A DNA stretch of 64,000 nucleotides, taken from assembly GCA_020633055.1 (NCBI GenBank), contig JACKEJ010000016.1, positions 124,001 through 188,000 of the forward strand, given 5' to 3'. The position numbers and the translations under genes were made by a program. The notes under the pieces were generated by a model. The model searched no databases, was not told the origin of the DNA, and saw only the letters and a list, made by a program, of their open reading frames with translations. The DNA is from Sandaracinaceae bacterium (GTDB taxonomy: Bacteria > Myxococcota_A > Polyangia > Polyangiales > Houyiibacteriaceae). Positions within the stretch are counted from its first letter, which is position 1; every line of letters begins with the position of its first letter. Below, one piece after another: positions 8,778 through 17,576 of this stretch.

Positions 8778-9652
8778 CCAGCCACCTCCAGGTCCCAGGA
8801 CGCGGCCACGTACGCGTTCGACGCGTCGCCGCGGCTGCGGTCGTCCACCTGCGGGGCCCCCCGCCGCAAGCGCATGTCCGACAGCGCGACGAAGCGCAGG
8901 TCCACGCTGAAGCGCGTCTCCGATTCGTCGTGGGGCGTCGGCCCGTGCAGCTGCGCACCAGCAAAGAGCAGCCGCCCGGCGCGAGGCAGGGCCGGGACCC
9001 ACGCAGGCCGGGGCGGGACGCCCAGCAGGCGCGGATACGCGGCTGGCGAACGCGGGACTCCGCTCTGGAAGCCCCCCTGCGCTTGGAAGACGCCATGATC
9101 GAAGCGCTCCGAGTCGTTGCGCAGCGGCCACCGCAACAGGTCGGGGAAGAGCGACAGCCCGTCCAGCCGGCCCACGGCCCGGAGCGGCACCCAAAGGTTG
9201 ATCTGCGCGCGCGGGTTGGCGTACCACGTGTCGCGATGGAGCGCGTAGGCGTCGCGTGTGCCGAGCGCGCGGTGCCCTCCCGGAGCCACCCCACGAAGGC
9301 GGATGCGGTCCACGAGAAACCCCGGCCCCGTGACGCCCAGCTCGGCCAAGAGCGCGCGTCCGATGCGCGTGGCTCCCGCGTCGGCGTCGAGCGCCGCGCG
9401 GGCGCGGGTGAGCGCCTGAAAGAACGCAGCGTCGTCCCGCCCATGGTGAGCGTGCTCGACCTGTCCATCGAAGGCGGCCGCCACGAGACCCCTCACCGTG
9501 CCCACCAGCGCCTCGCTCGTCGCGCTGGGCGGCAGCACGAGACACGCGCCTGCGTGGATGGCGCGGCGCTGCGCCAGGCCCATGCGGTGTGGGCGGGGCT
9601 CGTTGGCACCCTGTGTTTCGGGGGCGCCGAGCATGCGCGTGGGAACCGTCAC
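8774..9652 (-). CDS. 2-oxoglutarate/Fe(II)-dependent dioxygenase (PhyH-like)
   Basis: 292 residues from GTG 9652, which overlaps the methyltransferase stop in GTGA. The Fe(II) facial triad is visible as H139-x-D141 (ALHRDTWY) and distal H236 (GAQLHGPTP), with R247 (ESETRFSVDLRF) placed to bind 2-oxoglutarate. This arrangement and the NLWVPL strand fit phytanoyl-CoA-hydroxylase-type oxygenases used for hydroxylation in secondary metabolism. It lies between the methyltransferase and the adenylation-reductase genes, all translationally coupled, so it probably hydroxylates, desaturates or otherwise oxidises the cluster's substrate, either free or carrier-bound. The exact substrate cannot be predicted. 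Confidence 0.82.
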   Translation of the reverse strand: MTVPTRMLGAPETQGANEPRPHRMGLAQRRAIHAGACLVLPPSATSEALVGTVRGLVAAAFDGQVEHAHHGRDDAAFFQALTRARAALDADAGATRIGRALLAELGVTGPGFLVDRIRLRGVAPGGHRALGTRDAYALHRDTWYANPRAQINLWVPLRAVGRLDGLSLFPDLLRWPLRNDSERFDHGVFQAQGGFQSGVPRSPAAYPRLLGVPPRPAWVPALPRAGRLLFAGAQLHGPTPHDESETRFSVDLRFVALSDMRLRRGAPQVDDRSRGDASNAYVAASWDLEVAG

Positions 9653-10461
9653 GCGCGCTCCCCCCCGCGCTCGGGCCGCTTCGCGAGCAAGATCCACCGC
9701 CCCGCGTCGGCCGGGTACCCCACCTCCGCCGGGGCGACGGGACGCACGATGTCGAAGCCCGCGGCGCGCAGCAGGGCGTCCAGCTCTTCGCGCGAAAACA
9801 GACGTGTCTCGCCTGTGGATACGCGCCGGATGCCAGCGGGCGCGCTGAAGGTCCAGCGGTCCACCAGCATCCCACGCGCCTCGTCCAGCGTCGCCTCGCG
9901 CACCGCCATCAGCGAGCCATCAGGGGTGTCGCGCGCGCGCACGGTGCGTGGTCGGAAATGAGCCCGAACACGGTCCACGTCAGGGTAGTCGAGGGCAAAC
10001 CGCCCCCCGGGCTTCAGCGCCGCGTACGCGGCGCGCAACATGGCGAGGTTGCGCGTGTCGTCCTCGACGTACCCGAAGCTCGTGTACCAATTGATGGCGG
10101 CGTGGCAGGGCGCCCTGGGGACGTACACGAAGGCGTCTCCCGACTCGAAGCGCGCCGTCGCGCTGCTCTCGGTCGGTAGGCTGGCGGTGCGGGCGCGGGC
10201 GCGCGTGATGTAGCCACGGGCGCCATCGACCCCCTCGACGTGCACCCCGCGCGCGACCAGAGGCAACGCCACGCGACCATCGCCGCAACACTGGTCGAAG
10301 ACACGATCGCCCGGGCGCAGCCCCAGGACGCGCATCAAGCCGGTCGTGCGCGCCTCCGTCTCACACGACCGCTCGTCCCGGAGCCAGAGCGCCGCGAAGT
10401 CCTCGTCGAAGAAGTCCGTCCACCAGCCCGCGCCAGCCGTGATGCGACGAGGTGCGGTCAC
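9649..10461 (-). CDS. Class I SAM-dependent methyltransferase
   Basis: 270 residues from GTG 10461, overlapping the asparagine-synthetase stop (GTGA). The N-terminus WWTDFFDEDFAALWL precedes a class I methyltransferase core: motif I VFDQCCGDGRVALPL (Gly-rich SAM loop), a motif II acidic region HVEGVDGA, INWYTSFGYVEDD, and LKPGGRFALDYPD after helix D. The FFDEDFAALWL lead and CCGDGR loop resemble small-molecule methyltransferases, not RNA or protein ones. As part of the coupled biosynthetic operon it probably O-, N- or C-methylates a pathway intermediate. The acceptor atom cannot be assigned from sequence. Confidence 0.85.
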   Translation of the reverse strand: MTAPRRITAGAGWWTDFFDEDFAALWLRDERSCETEARTTGLMRVLGLRPGDRVFDQCCGDGRVALPLVARGVHVEGVDGARGYITRARARTASLPTESSATARFESGDAFVYVPRAPCHAAINWYTSFGYVEDDTRNLAMLRAAYAALKPGGRFALDYPDVDRVRAHFRPRTVRARDTPDGSLMAVREATLDEARGMLVDRWTFSAPAGIRRVSTGETRLFSREELDALLRAAGFDIVRPVAPAEVGYPADAGRWILLAKRPERGGERA

Positions 10462-12467
10462 GCGAGCAGCTCCGACTCCAGCAGCGCGGTCGTCAGGAGC
10501 CACATCAGCGGTCCCTCCCATGCGCGGCGCTCGGCCAACGTCGCGGTGCGCAGCCGCTCGAGCGTGCGCGCCACAGCCGCGCGGTCCACGAAGGCTGGCG
10601 CGCGAGCGCCCGTCAACGTGGCCTGCGCCAGATCGAACAGGGGGCCCGGGCGCTCGGCCAGCAGCATGGGCGAGGCGAAGAAGGGCTGCTTGCGCCGCGC
10701 GCGCGCGGCGTCGGGCAACGTGCCGGTGAGCGCTTCGCGCAGCGGCCACTTCTCGACGCCCTGGTACACGAACGCGCTCGGGGAGAACGCGGCGCAGGCG
10801 CGCTGGACCTCACGATCCAGGAACGGGGGCCGGGCCTCCACGCCATGCGCCAGCTCGACCGCGTCGCCCAGCGTCGACAGGATGTATCGCTCGAACGCGC
10901 TCGCGCGCCACCACGCACGCGAGCGCTCGAGCACGTCGTCCGCAGGCGCGAGCGGGCTGATGGCGGCCGTCCCTTCGCCCGACCCGCACACGTCGAAGGC
11001 GGATGGCTTCGCTTCGTTCACGTCCACACGGTCGACCGCTCGCGCCCACCGCCCCAGCGCCTCGCGCGCGTTGCTGACGAAGTCGCCGAATCGCCCCAGC
11101 GCGTGGATGCGCGCGCCCAACGCCAGCTTCGCGGACACGAAGCTCGGCAGCCCTTCGGTCAGCGCGCCCCAGAGGTCCGAAGACACGCCCGCGCATGCGG
11201 GCGGACCGGTCTCGGCCAGCATGGCGCCACCGAGCGCGGCGCGCTGCTGGTCCGTCGGCGCGAGCCCTGCGTCGACGAGGAAGTGAGGGTAGCCGAAGGC
11301 CACCTCGTCCGCGCCCTCGCCACACAGCAGGACTCTGTGACCTGCCCGCGCCACGGCCCGAGCCAGCGCCCACTTGCCCACGACATGCGCGTTGATGGCG
11401 CTGCCCTCGGCGTCACGCGTCACACGCGGCAGCAGGTCCGCGAGCGCCACCGCGTCCAAGGCCACCTCGTGGTGCGGCGCCTCGAACCGACGCGCCGTGT
11501 CCGCAGCGAGTGCCCACTCGCACTGCAGGTCACCCGCGAAGCGGACCGTGAAGGCCGGCGGGGCTACCCCGCGTGCCCTCGTCGCCAGCGCGAGCACGGC
11601 GCTCGAGTCGAGCCCCCCGCTGAGCGCGCACGCGAACGACACCTCGTCCGGAATGCGCACGCGGACGGCCTCGTCGAGCGCGGCGCGCAGCTGCGCGTGG
11701 GCCGCCGTCGCCAGGCGCGTGACGCGCCTCGGAGCCACCTGTGCCTCGCGTGCGTCGGCCGGCCCCGAGCGCGTCACACCACCGAGCGCACTGTCGGCCC
11801 ACGCTCGAGCAAGGGACCGTACACGAACTCCGTCGCGTTCGGCGAGCCACACGGCGCCTGCGGCCAACGGCGTGATGCCCGCGAACAGCGTCTCGGAAGG
11901 ACCGGGGTACTGCAGCGCGGCCGCGCGGGAGAGCGCGTCCGCGGAGAAGCCAGGGGCGTGCCCTGCGGCGAAGAGCGCACGCGCCGTGCTCGCCAAGCGC
12001 AGCGTGGTCCCGGAGCGAGCGAGGTAGAGAGGCCGCACGCCGTCGCGATCACGTGCCGCGACCAGGCGACGACGCGTCACGTCGTACAGGACGCATGCGA
12101 ACTCGCCGCGCAGGCCATCGGCGAATTCAGCGCCCAGCTCCTCGTACAGATGCACCAGCAGCTCGGCGTCGCAGCGCGTGCGCAGCCGGTGCCCGCGAGC
12201 CTCCAGTCCCGCGCGTAGCCCGGCCGTGTCGTACAGCTCGCCATTCAACATCGCGACGACGCTGCCGTCCTCGTTGGCGATCGGCTGCGCGCCCCCCGTG
12301 ACGTCGACGATGGCGAGCCGCGCGTGTCCGAGAGCCACGTCTCGGGCCGCCGACCACCACTGCCCGGACCCGTCGGGTCCGCGGGAGCGCAGCGCGTCGA
12401 CCCCCGCGTCGAGCGCCCCACGCGACAGCGGCGCGACGGGATCCCAGAGGGCGATCAAGCCGCACAT
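10458..12467 (-). CDS. asnB: Asparagine synthetase (glutamine-hydrolysing) / AsnB-type amidotransferase
   Basis: 669 residues from ATG 12467. The N-terminal class II glutaminase domain starts MCGLIALWDP with nucleophile Cys2 and contains SRGPDGSG and LNGELYD. The synthetase domain has the pyrophosphate loop LSGGLDSSAVL and the GEGADE motif. Both active sites look intact, so the enzyme should use glutamine and ATP to convert a carboxylate into an amide through an acyl-adenylate. It is somewhat longer than housekeeping AsnB. The start overlaps the dehydrogenase gene by 13 nt, and its stop overlaps the methyltransferase start in GTGA. In this operon it may amidate a pathway carboxylate and not simply make asparagine, as several AsnB paralogues in natural-product clusters do. 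Confidence 0.9.
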   Translation of the reverse strand: MCGLIALWDPVAPLSRGALDAGVDALRSRGPDGSGQWWSAARDVALGHARLAIVDVTGGAQPIANEDGSVVAMLNGELYDTAGLRAGLEARGHRLRTRCDAELLVHLYEELGAEFADGLRGEFACVLYDVTRRRLVAARDRDGVRPLYLARSGTTLRLASTARALFAAGHAPGFSADALSRAAALQYPGPSETLFAGITPLAAGAVWLAERDGVRVRSLARAWADSALGGVTRSGPADAREAQVAPRRVTRLATAAHAQLRAALDEAVRVRIPDEVSFACALSGGLDSSAVLALATRARGVAPPAFTVRFAGDLQCEWALAADTARRFEAPHHEVALDAVALADLLPRVTRDAEGSAINAHVVGKWALARAVARAGHRVLLCGEGADEVAFGYPHFLVDAGLAPTDQQRAALGGAMLAETGPPACAGVSSDLWGALTEGLPSFVSAKLALGARIHALGRFGDFVSNAREALGRWARAVDRVDVNEAKPSAFDVCGSGEGTAAISPLAPADDVLERSRAWWRASAFERYILSTLGDAVELAHGVEARPPFLDREVQRACAAFSPSAFVYQGVEKWPLREALTGTLPDAARARRKQPFFASPMLLAERPGPLFDLAQATLTGARAPAFVDRAAVARTLERLRTATLAERRAWEGPLMWLLTTALLESELLA

Positions 12468-13432
12468 GCGCGCCCGTCGCAAGCGAGGAGAGGCTTGGAC
12501 GCGGACTCCCCGACGACGCGTCCCCGCGCGTCTGCCGCGCCGCGCGTGAGCAGCGCGTGAAAGCGCTCGTAGGAGTGGACCTCGCCCAGCCACGCGCCGA
12601 CGTCCACGGAAGGGTCCGCCAGCTCCTCGGCAGCCCGCTCGAAGGGCGCATAGGACACGGCGCGCACCGTCAAGTCGCGCTGCACCCAACGCGCGACGTC
12701 CACTGCCAGAGGCCGCGCCGGTCGGCTCTTCAACACGAGGGTACCAGCCGGGCGCAGCGCGTCGACCAACGCCGCCACCCCACCGGGACCGACTCGGGTC
12801 TCGATGCCCAGGTCGAAGCGCTCTCCGGCGGGCGGGGCGATTGCACATGTGACGTCGGTGAACCCCGCGCGGCGCAGCACGAATTCCGTGAGCGTCGCGA
12901 TGCGTCCTTCTCCGACGAGCAGCGTGCGTGCGTGGGGAGCGAGCCCTGCGTGCGCCACCGCCAGCGCCGCGGCGTAAGGCTCCAAGAAGGCCGCGACGCG
13001 CGGGTCGCCCACCCCGGGCAACGGCACGCAAGCCCGCAGCGGCACCACGGCCTCCTCCGCGAACACCCCATCGACGGCGACCCCCAGCATGCGAGCATTC
13101 GGGCAGTGCTGCGGGCGCGAGCTCGCGCACGACGGACACACGCCGCACCCGAGGAAGGGGTGGAACGCCACCAACGTCCCGCGCTCGAAGGCCTCCGCGT
13201 GCGCTGCGCTCGGGTCGGTCCCCGCGCTCAGCCCGACGATCCTTCCGGCCGCCTCGTGCCCCAATACACGATCGACCGCACATGGCAGCTGTCCGCGCGC
13301 TGCGTAGACGTCCGTGCGACACAGCCCCGCCACGAGGAGCCGCACGCGCGCCCAGCCGGGCTCCCGGGGCAGCGGCGGGCGCGGGCGCACGCGCAGGGCC
13401 GCCCCTTCGGACGTGCGCACGATCGCACACAT
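12455..13432 (-). CDS. Zinc-dependent medium-chain (MDR) dehydrogenase with atypical cofactor loop
   Basis: 325 residues from ATG 13432 (MCAIVRTSEG), preceded by a GAGAGAG purine tract; an in-frame ATG at 13453 is an alternative adding 7 residues. The catalytic zinc site is visible as GLCRTDVY and LGHEAAG, and the structural zinc site as the four cysteines of GCGVCPSCASSRPQHC. The Rossmann segment reads ARTLLVGEGRIA where GxGxxG is expected, so the third glycine is missing and the fold is slightly short. It opens the six-gene operon. A natural role is reduction of the aldehyde released by the reductase domain downstream, or oxidation of an alcohol, but the altered cofactor loop leaves nucleotide specificity open. 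Confidence 0.83.
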   Translation of the reverse strand: MCAIVRTSEGAALRVRPRPPLPREPGWARVRLLVAGLCRTDVYAARGQLPCAVDRVLGHEAAGRIVGLSAGTDPSAAHAEAFERGTLVAFHPFLGCGVCPSCASSRPQHCPNARMLGVAVDGVFAEEAVVPLRACVPLPGVGDPRVAAFLEPYAAALAVAHAGLAPHARTLLVGEGRIATLTEFVLRRAGFTDVTCAIAPPAGERFDLGIETRVGPGGVAALVDALRPAGTLVLKSRPARPLAVDVARWVQRDLTVRAVSYAPFERAAEELADPSVDVGAWLGEVHSYERFHALLTRGAADARGRVVGESASKPLLACDGRACAA

Positions 13433-13563
13433 GGTCTCTCTCGGCGAGGTCATGCTGGCTACGTGCCCGGTCCGGGGGCGAGGCGTCAAGTCACCCTACG
13501 CGAACGCTCGAACGGCGTGGGGAGCCGCTCACCACCATGCCGACTCCGGAGCGCGAGCGCGCG

Positions 13564-13992
13564 TCAAGCTGGACGCAGCACGCGCACCCCTTGCCCCAGA
13601 TCCTCCCAGCGCTCGCCACCCGGCTGCGTGGAGAGCCAACGCTCGAGGCGCACGCGGTGAGCCTCGGCCATCGCGCTGAAGCGCAACGCGCTGCGTCGAT
13701 AGGCCCCTGACGGCTCGCAGGTCTCGGAGGGTGGCGCATCGTTGTGGGTGTGTACCACGTGTGCCAACCCCCACACGGGGTCCGAGTCGGGGCGTCCATT
13801 TGGGTCAGGCAGTCGAATCTCCAGCTGCACGGCCTCGGCCTGCTCCGCGACGGCCGAGCTCGGACGCTCTAGCAGGATGCCTCCCTTGGACAGGTTCATC
13901 ACGAACGACGAGTAGCTCGACTCTCCCACGATCTCGCGCACGAAGAGGCCCACCTCGACTCGCTTTTCTTGGCGACGGTCAATCACGACCAC
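13564..13992 (-). CDS. PilZ-domain c-di-GMP-binding protein
   Basis: 142 residues from GTG 13992 (MVVIDRRQEKRVEVG); an in-frame GTG two codons later is also possible. The c-di-GMP-binding signature of PilZ domains is present: an RxxxR box (RRQEKR) near residue 7 and NLSKGG (the D/NxSxxG box) about 27 residues later, then ILLE. The rest continues the beta-barrel (VQLEIRLPDPNG, WGLAHVVHTH) and ends in a helical tail. It is a single-domain adaptor that would change partner interactions on binding c-di-GMP. It lies 131 nt upstream of the biosynthetic operon on the same strand; the gap suggests separate transcription. Its partner is unknown. Confidence 0.87.
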   Translation of the reverse strand: MVVIDRRQEKRVEVGLFVREIVGESSYSSFVMNLSKGGILLERPSSAVAEQAEAVQLEIRLPDPNGRPDSDPVWGLAHVVHTHNDAPPSETCEPSGAYRRSALRFSAMAEAHRVRLERWLSTQPGGERWEDLGQGVRVLRPA

Positions 13993-14074
13993 ACTGTGCG
14001 TTCATGTGGGATGACGCGGCAAGTTCCTGGCGTTCGCGCGCAGCCCAGAGGGCCGAGGCTGCTATACAGTCCGC

Positions 14075-16585
14075 GTGCGACACGCTGCCCCTCGCTGCCC
14101 GCTCCCGCTCCGTGCAGCGCTGATCACGGCGCTCGCGACCGCGCCGCTGCTCGGCTGCGCGCGCGGCACCGCCAGCGCGACGACACCCGGCGCGGTGCAC
14201 GCGCCCCTCGCAGACGACGGCGAAGCGCTGCCCCACGAGGCCGAGCTCACCTGGTTCGTGCGGCCGTTGCCGACGAACGGCACGGTCCACGTCACGCTCT
14301 TCCTGGACGCTGGCTCCCGCGACGCGACGCCACCGCAGGTGGCCACCCTCGCAGCGTTTGCGTTGGCCGAGCGCCTGTCTCGGGGCGACGGCGGGCCTCG
14401 CGTCGATCCGCGCGTCACCCCTGACGCCACGTCCTTCGAGCTCACGTGTCCCGCGACCGAGCTGAGCGCGTGCGTCCGGCGCTTCGAGGCGGTGCTGCGC
14501 CCAGACGCCCTCGCCCCGAGCGAACTCGTCGCCGCGCACCGCCGCCTGCGCGGTGACCGCGCGCGGGCCGTCGCCGACGAGACCCGCGCCGCTCAGGCCG
14601 CAGCGCTACGAGCCCTATTTGGCGCAGAGGCGCCCCAGCTGTTCCCGCTCGGGGAGGAGCAGCAGGACGCGGCTGCCACACCGGAGCAGATCACCGCGTT
14701 CGTGGCCGCACACTACGGCAGCCAACGCGCCCTGCTGGTGGCGGAGGGAGACGTGCCCGCCGACGCCCTCGACGAACCAGGGGCGGCGCTCCGCAGGCTG
14801 CCTCACGCGCGCGTCGATCGCGCGCGGCGCGAGCTGGGCGGTGCGTCTGGCGTGGCCGTCGAGGTGGGTCACGCCGGCGCAGCGGCGGTCGCCCTGCGGG
14901 CCCGCGACGCGGAGCACGCGCGCGCCACGCTGAGTCTCCTGCGTGACGTCGCGTTCGTCGGCGAAGGCCCCGCCGGTGGCATCGACCTGGCCGCATTCTC
15001 GCTGCGCGGTGCGAGCGTGGTGTTGCTCACGGTGCCGAGCGCGCGCCTGCGCGAGCCGCCCTCCGCGACGGCCATGCGCCTCGCGACGCTCGCCCTGCGC
15101 GCGAGCGACGCGGCAGACGCCAGCCCGTGGCGCAGTCCGTCGGGCGCGGCCGAGCCGCCAGCGCGCGCGTGGCCAGGTGCGGGTGGGGTCGCGGCGCTCG
15201 GACAGCGCTGGGCGGCGCAGCAACCCGGCGGAGCCGGGACGACGGCGCCCTTCGAGCGCGACCGCCTGGGCCTCGGGATCAGCGTGGACGGGGGGCGCGC
15301 CGACGCCCTCGAAGCCGTCGATCCGGACGCCGAGACCCGCCGGGCCGCCGAGGCCGCGCTGGCGCGGGCGCTCGCCGAGGCCCAGCGACACGCGCGTCCG
15401 TGGCGTGCGCAAGAGGCGCTCGCGACCCAGTTCGCGCTGCCCGACGAGTCGGAGGGAGGGTCCGCGCCGCGTCTCTTCGGGCCGGTCAGCGCCGCGCTGC
15501 CGAACGGCGGACGCGTGCACGTCGGGTTGAGCCCGACAGGCGAGAGCGGGGTCCTGATCGTGTTCGACGGGGGCGCCGGGGAAGATGGAGAGCCGCTGCA
15601 CGGACGCTCGGCGCTCGCCATCACGGCCCTCGCAGAGCGCTGTGCACGCATGCTCGGGGCACTCGATGGCGTAGCGGTGGCCACACGCATCGACGCCGAT
15701 CGCTTGGGTCTCTGGTTCGAGGACACTGGGGCAGGCTGGGCCCGTACGGTGGACGTCGCAGCCCGCTGCGCCCTCGAGCACACCCCCGATGACACCGACC
15801 TGCAGGACGCGAAGCTGGCGCTGCGAGCCCAGCTCGGTCCCGAGGGCTCCGACGCGCGTATGCGAGCGTGGGTCGCGGCGGCGCTGAGCCCCGCCGAGCC
15901 AGGTCGTGTGGCGCCGTTGGGCTCCGGCGAACGCCCCGACGCGGTCCGCCTCGGCGATGTGTCGCGCGCGCTCGAGCGGCTGCGCGTGGGCGCTCGCACC
16001 CACGTCGTCGCGCTGGTCCGCGGCAGCTCCGTGCGCGCTGCACGTCGTATCGCCGTACGCGTAGCCGCCTTGCAGGCGGGAGAGCCCTTCGCGCCCAGCC
16101 GCAGTCGGGCAGTCGGCGACTCGCCCCACGCCGTGGCGTGGGTGGGCGCCACACCGAACCACGCACGCCTGTTGGTGGCGTTGCGCGACCCTGTCTCGGG
16201 CGACGATTCCGAGGACGTCCCTCCCGCGCTGCTCGGGCGCGCTCACGCGGCGGCCCTCGCAGCCCAGCTGCGCAACATCGGGCTCGACGTCGTGTGGGTC
16301 GGAGGAGGCGGGGGAGCCTACGGGCACTGGTCAGCGCTGGCCATCGAGACCACGCTGGACGAGCTCGACGCGCTCCCCGCCCGCATCGAGGGCGCGCTGC
16401 GCGGCGAGCTGCCCCTCCAACCACTGCTCGCCGAGCTCGCACGCACGGCCGACGCATCGCTTGCGGAGCGAGCCCTCACGCGGTTGCCGAGCGTGGCGGC
16501 CAGCGTGCGCAACGCGAGCAGCGGCCCCCGCTACATCGTCGCGCGACCTCAGGGCGCCGAGGCTGTGCGTCGCCGTGGGGGCTGA
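14075..16585 (+). CDS. Insulinase-like (M16-fold) lipoprotein without the zinc motif
   Basis: 836 residues from GTG 14075. A short basic N-terminus, hydrophobic stretch and LLGC lipobox predict a lipoprotein. The mature part begins like an M16 peptidase (ELTWFVRPLPTNGTVHVTLFLDAGSRD), but where HxxEH should follow the sequence reads AFALAER, so zinc ligands and catalytic Glu are absent. Later segments (TPEQITAFVAAHYGSQRALLVAEGDV; then a second set around residue 460 onward with LPNGGRVHVGL) fit two tandem M16 units in one chain. It is therefore probably a non-catalytic paralogue, as in the inactive subunits of processing proteases, acting at the periplasmic membrane face. No catalytic partner gene is adjacent. 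The assignment rests on fold-level resemblance only. Confidence 0.7.
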   Translation: MRHAAPRCPLPLRAALITALATAPLLGCARGTASATTPGAVHAPLADDGEALPHEAELTWFVRPLPTNGTVHVTLFLDAGSRDATPPQVATLAAFALAERLSRGDGGPRVDPRVTPDATSFELTCPATELSACVRRFEAVLRPDALAPSELVAAHRRLRGDRARAVADETRAAQAAALRALFGAEAPQLFPLGEEQQDAAATPEQITAFVAAHYGSQRALLVAEGDVPADALDEPGAALRRLPHARVDRARRELGGASGVAVEVGHAGAAAVALRARDAEHARATLSLLRDVAFVGEGPAGGIDLAAFSLRGASVVLLTVPSARLREPPSATAMRLATLALRASDAADASPWRSPSGAAEPPARAWPGAGGVAALGQRWAAQQPGGAGTTAPFERDRLGLGISVDGGRADALEAVDPDAETRRAAEAALARALAEAQRHARPWRAQEALATQFALPDESEGGSAPRLFGPVSAALPNGGRVHVGLSPTGESGVLIVFDGGAGEDGEPLHGRSALAITALAERCARMLGALDGVAVATRIDADRLGLWFEDTGAGWARTVDVAARCALEHTPDDTDLQDAKLALRAQLGPEGSDARMRAWVAAALSPAEPGRVAPLGSGERPDAVRLGDVSRALERLRVGARTHVVALVRGSSVRAARRIAVRVAALQAGEPFAPSRSRAVGDSPHAVAWVGATPNHARLLVALRDPVSGDDSEDVPPALLGRAHAAALAAQLRNIGLDVVWVGGGGGAYGHWSALAIETTLDELDALPARIEGALRGELPLQPLLAELARTADASLAERALTRLPSVAASVRNASSGPRYIVARPQGAEAVRRRGG

Positions 16586-16681
16586 GCGGTCGCGAGGCGC
16601 AACGCTGGTCGATGGCACGCGAGACGCCAGGGCACCGGCGCTCGAGCCGCTCGGGCGGCGGGCGCCCTCGACCCGCCAGGG

Positions 16682-17464
16682 TCAGGGTGAGACAGCCCCG
16701 AGGTACTCGGACTCGAGCATCAGGTCCGCGAACACCGCCTGGTACTCGAGGTGCGTCTCATGCTCGCGCGTACGGAACACACGGCCCTCTTCCCGACGCA
16801 TGAAGGCGTGGTAGTCGGGCGCGCCGGGCACCTTCACGTTGTCCGCCAACACGATCGCCCCGGGGCGCAACCAGCCGGCCTGCAGCACGAGCTGCAGGTC
16901 CGACAGGTAGACCGACTTGTCGTGGTCGACGAACACGAAGTCGAGCGAGCCCGCGTCGAAGCCGTGCTCGGCGCGCAGGCGACCCAGCGTGCCCCCGCCG
17001 TCCCCCAGCGTCCCGACCACCACCGTGATGCGATCCGAGACCCCCGCGTGCGCGAAGATGCGACGCGCGATGTCGGCGTTGGCGGCGCTGAACTCCACGC
17101 TGAAGACGTGCGCCTCGGGGGCCGCGCGCGCGACGCGGAGCGCGCTGTATCCACAGTAGGTCCCCAGCTCCAACACCCGCCGTGGGGCAGCGCGACGCAC
17201 GGCCGCGTCCAGGATGACGCCCTTCTCATCCCCGACGTTGATCAGAAAGGCCTCGTCGTAGGCGTACTGATCGATGACGCGAATGACGTCCCCGAGGTCG
17301 CCCTGCCGCGCGTGGGCCGCGACGTACTGCGCGAGGCGCTCCTCCCGGCCGTCCCCCACCTGCCACGTGCGGAGCAGCCGCTTGCGGCCGAGCGCCATGC
17401 GCAAGAACGACCAGCGCAAGAACGGCACCTTCTTCCACGTGCGCAACGACCCCGGATCCACCAT
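16682..17464 (-). CDS. Catechol-O-methyltransferase-like SAM methyltransferase
   Basis: 260 residues from ATG 17464; a GTG at 17485 would add 7 residues. The sequence follows the COMT family closely: IDQYAYDEAFLINVGDEKG, SAM motif LELGTYCGYSALRVA, FSVEFSAAN, the metal/catalytic region FVFVDHDKSVYLSDLQLV, LRPGAIVLADN and PGAPDYHAF. COMTs methylate vicinal hydroxyls with Mg2+ and SAM; the Asp/Asp/Asn ligands appear as D in FVDHDK and DN in LADN. The gene diverges from the FadR-type regulator, and the FadR-like operator lies 39 bp upstream of its start, so it may share that regulation. Substrate unknown; a catecholic pigment, siderophore or lipid are all possible. Confidence 0.85.
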   Translation of the reverse strand: MVDPGSLRTWKKVPFLRWSFLRMALGRKRLLRTWQVGDGREERLAQYVAAHARQGDLGDVIRVIDQYAYDEAFLINVGDEKGVILDAAVRRAAPRRVLELGTYCGYSALRVARAAPEAHVFSVEFSAANADIARRIFAHAGVSDRITVVVGTLGDGGGTLGRLRAEHGFDAGSLDFVFVDHDKSVYLSDLQLVLQAGWLRPGAIVLADNVKVPGAPDYHAFMRREEGRVFRTREHETHLEYQAVFADLMLESEYLGAVSP

Positions 17465-17502
17465 AGCGCCGCGAACGTAGCACACCGTTGAAGTCCTTCG
17501 CC

Positions 17503-17518
17503 GAATGAACCATCATTC
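17503..17518. promoter_or_regulatory. FadR-type TetR operator (inverted repeat GAATGA-N4-TCATTC)
   Basis: A perfect 6-bp inverted repeat with a 4-bp spacer lies in the divergent promoter region between the COMT-like gene and the TetR gene. It matches the Bacillus/Thermus FadR consensus TGAATGA-N4-TCATTCA, lacking only the outermost pair. Since the adjacent regulator resembles FadR along its length, autoregulation is the likely function. The long upstream reading frame of the regulator would start inside this site, which argues for the later ATG. Confidence 0.7.
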
Positions 17519-17576
17519 AGTCGCGCGGAGCCCTCCTCGGGGCGTTGCGCCCGACCGCCCACCTCCAGAGCCCCCG

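Noticed and set aside
17505..17576. Upstream ATG for the FadR-type regulator
   Set aside because: It lies inside the operator palindrome and adds 24 residues lacking resemblance to FadR; the ATG at 17577 fits better.
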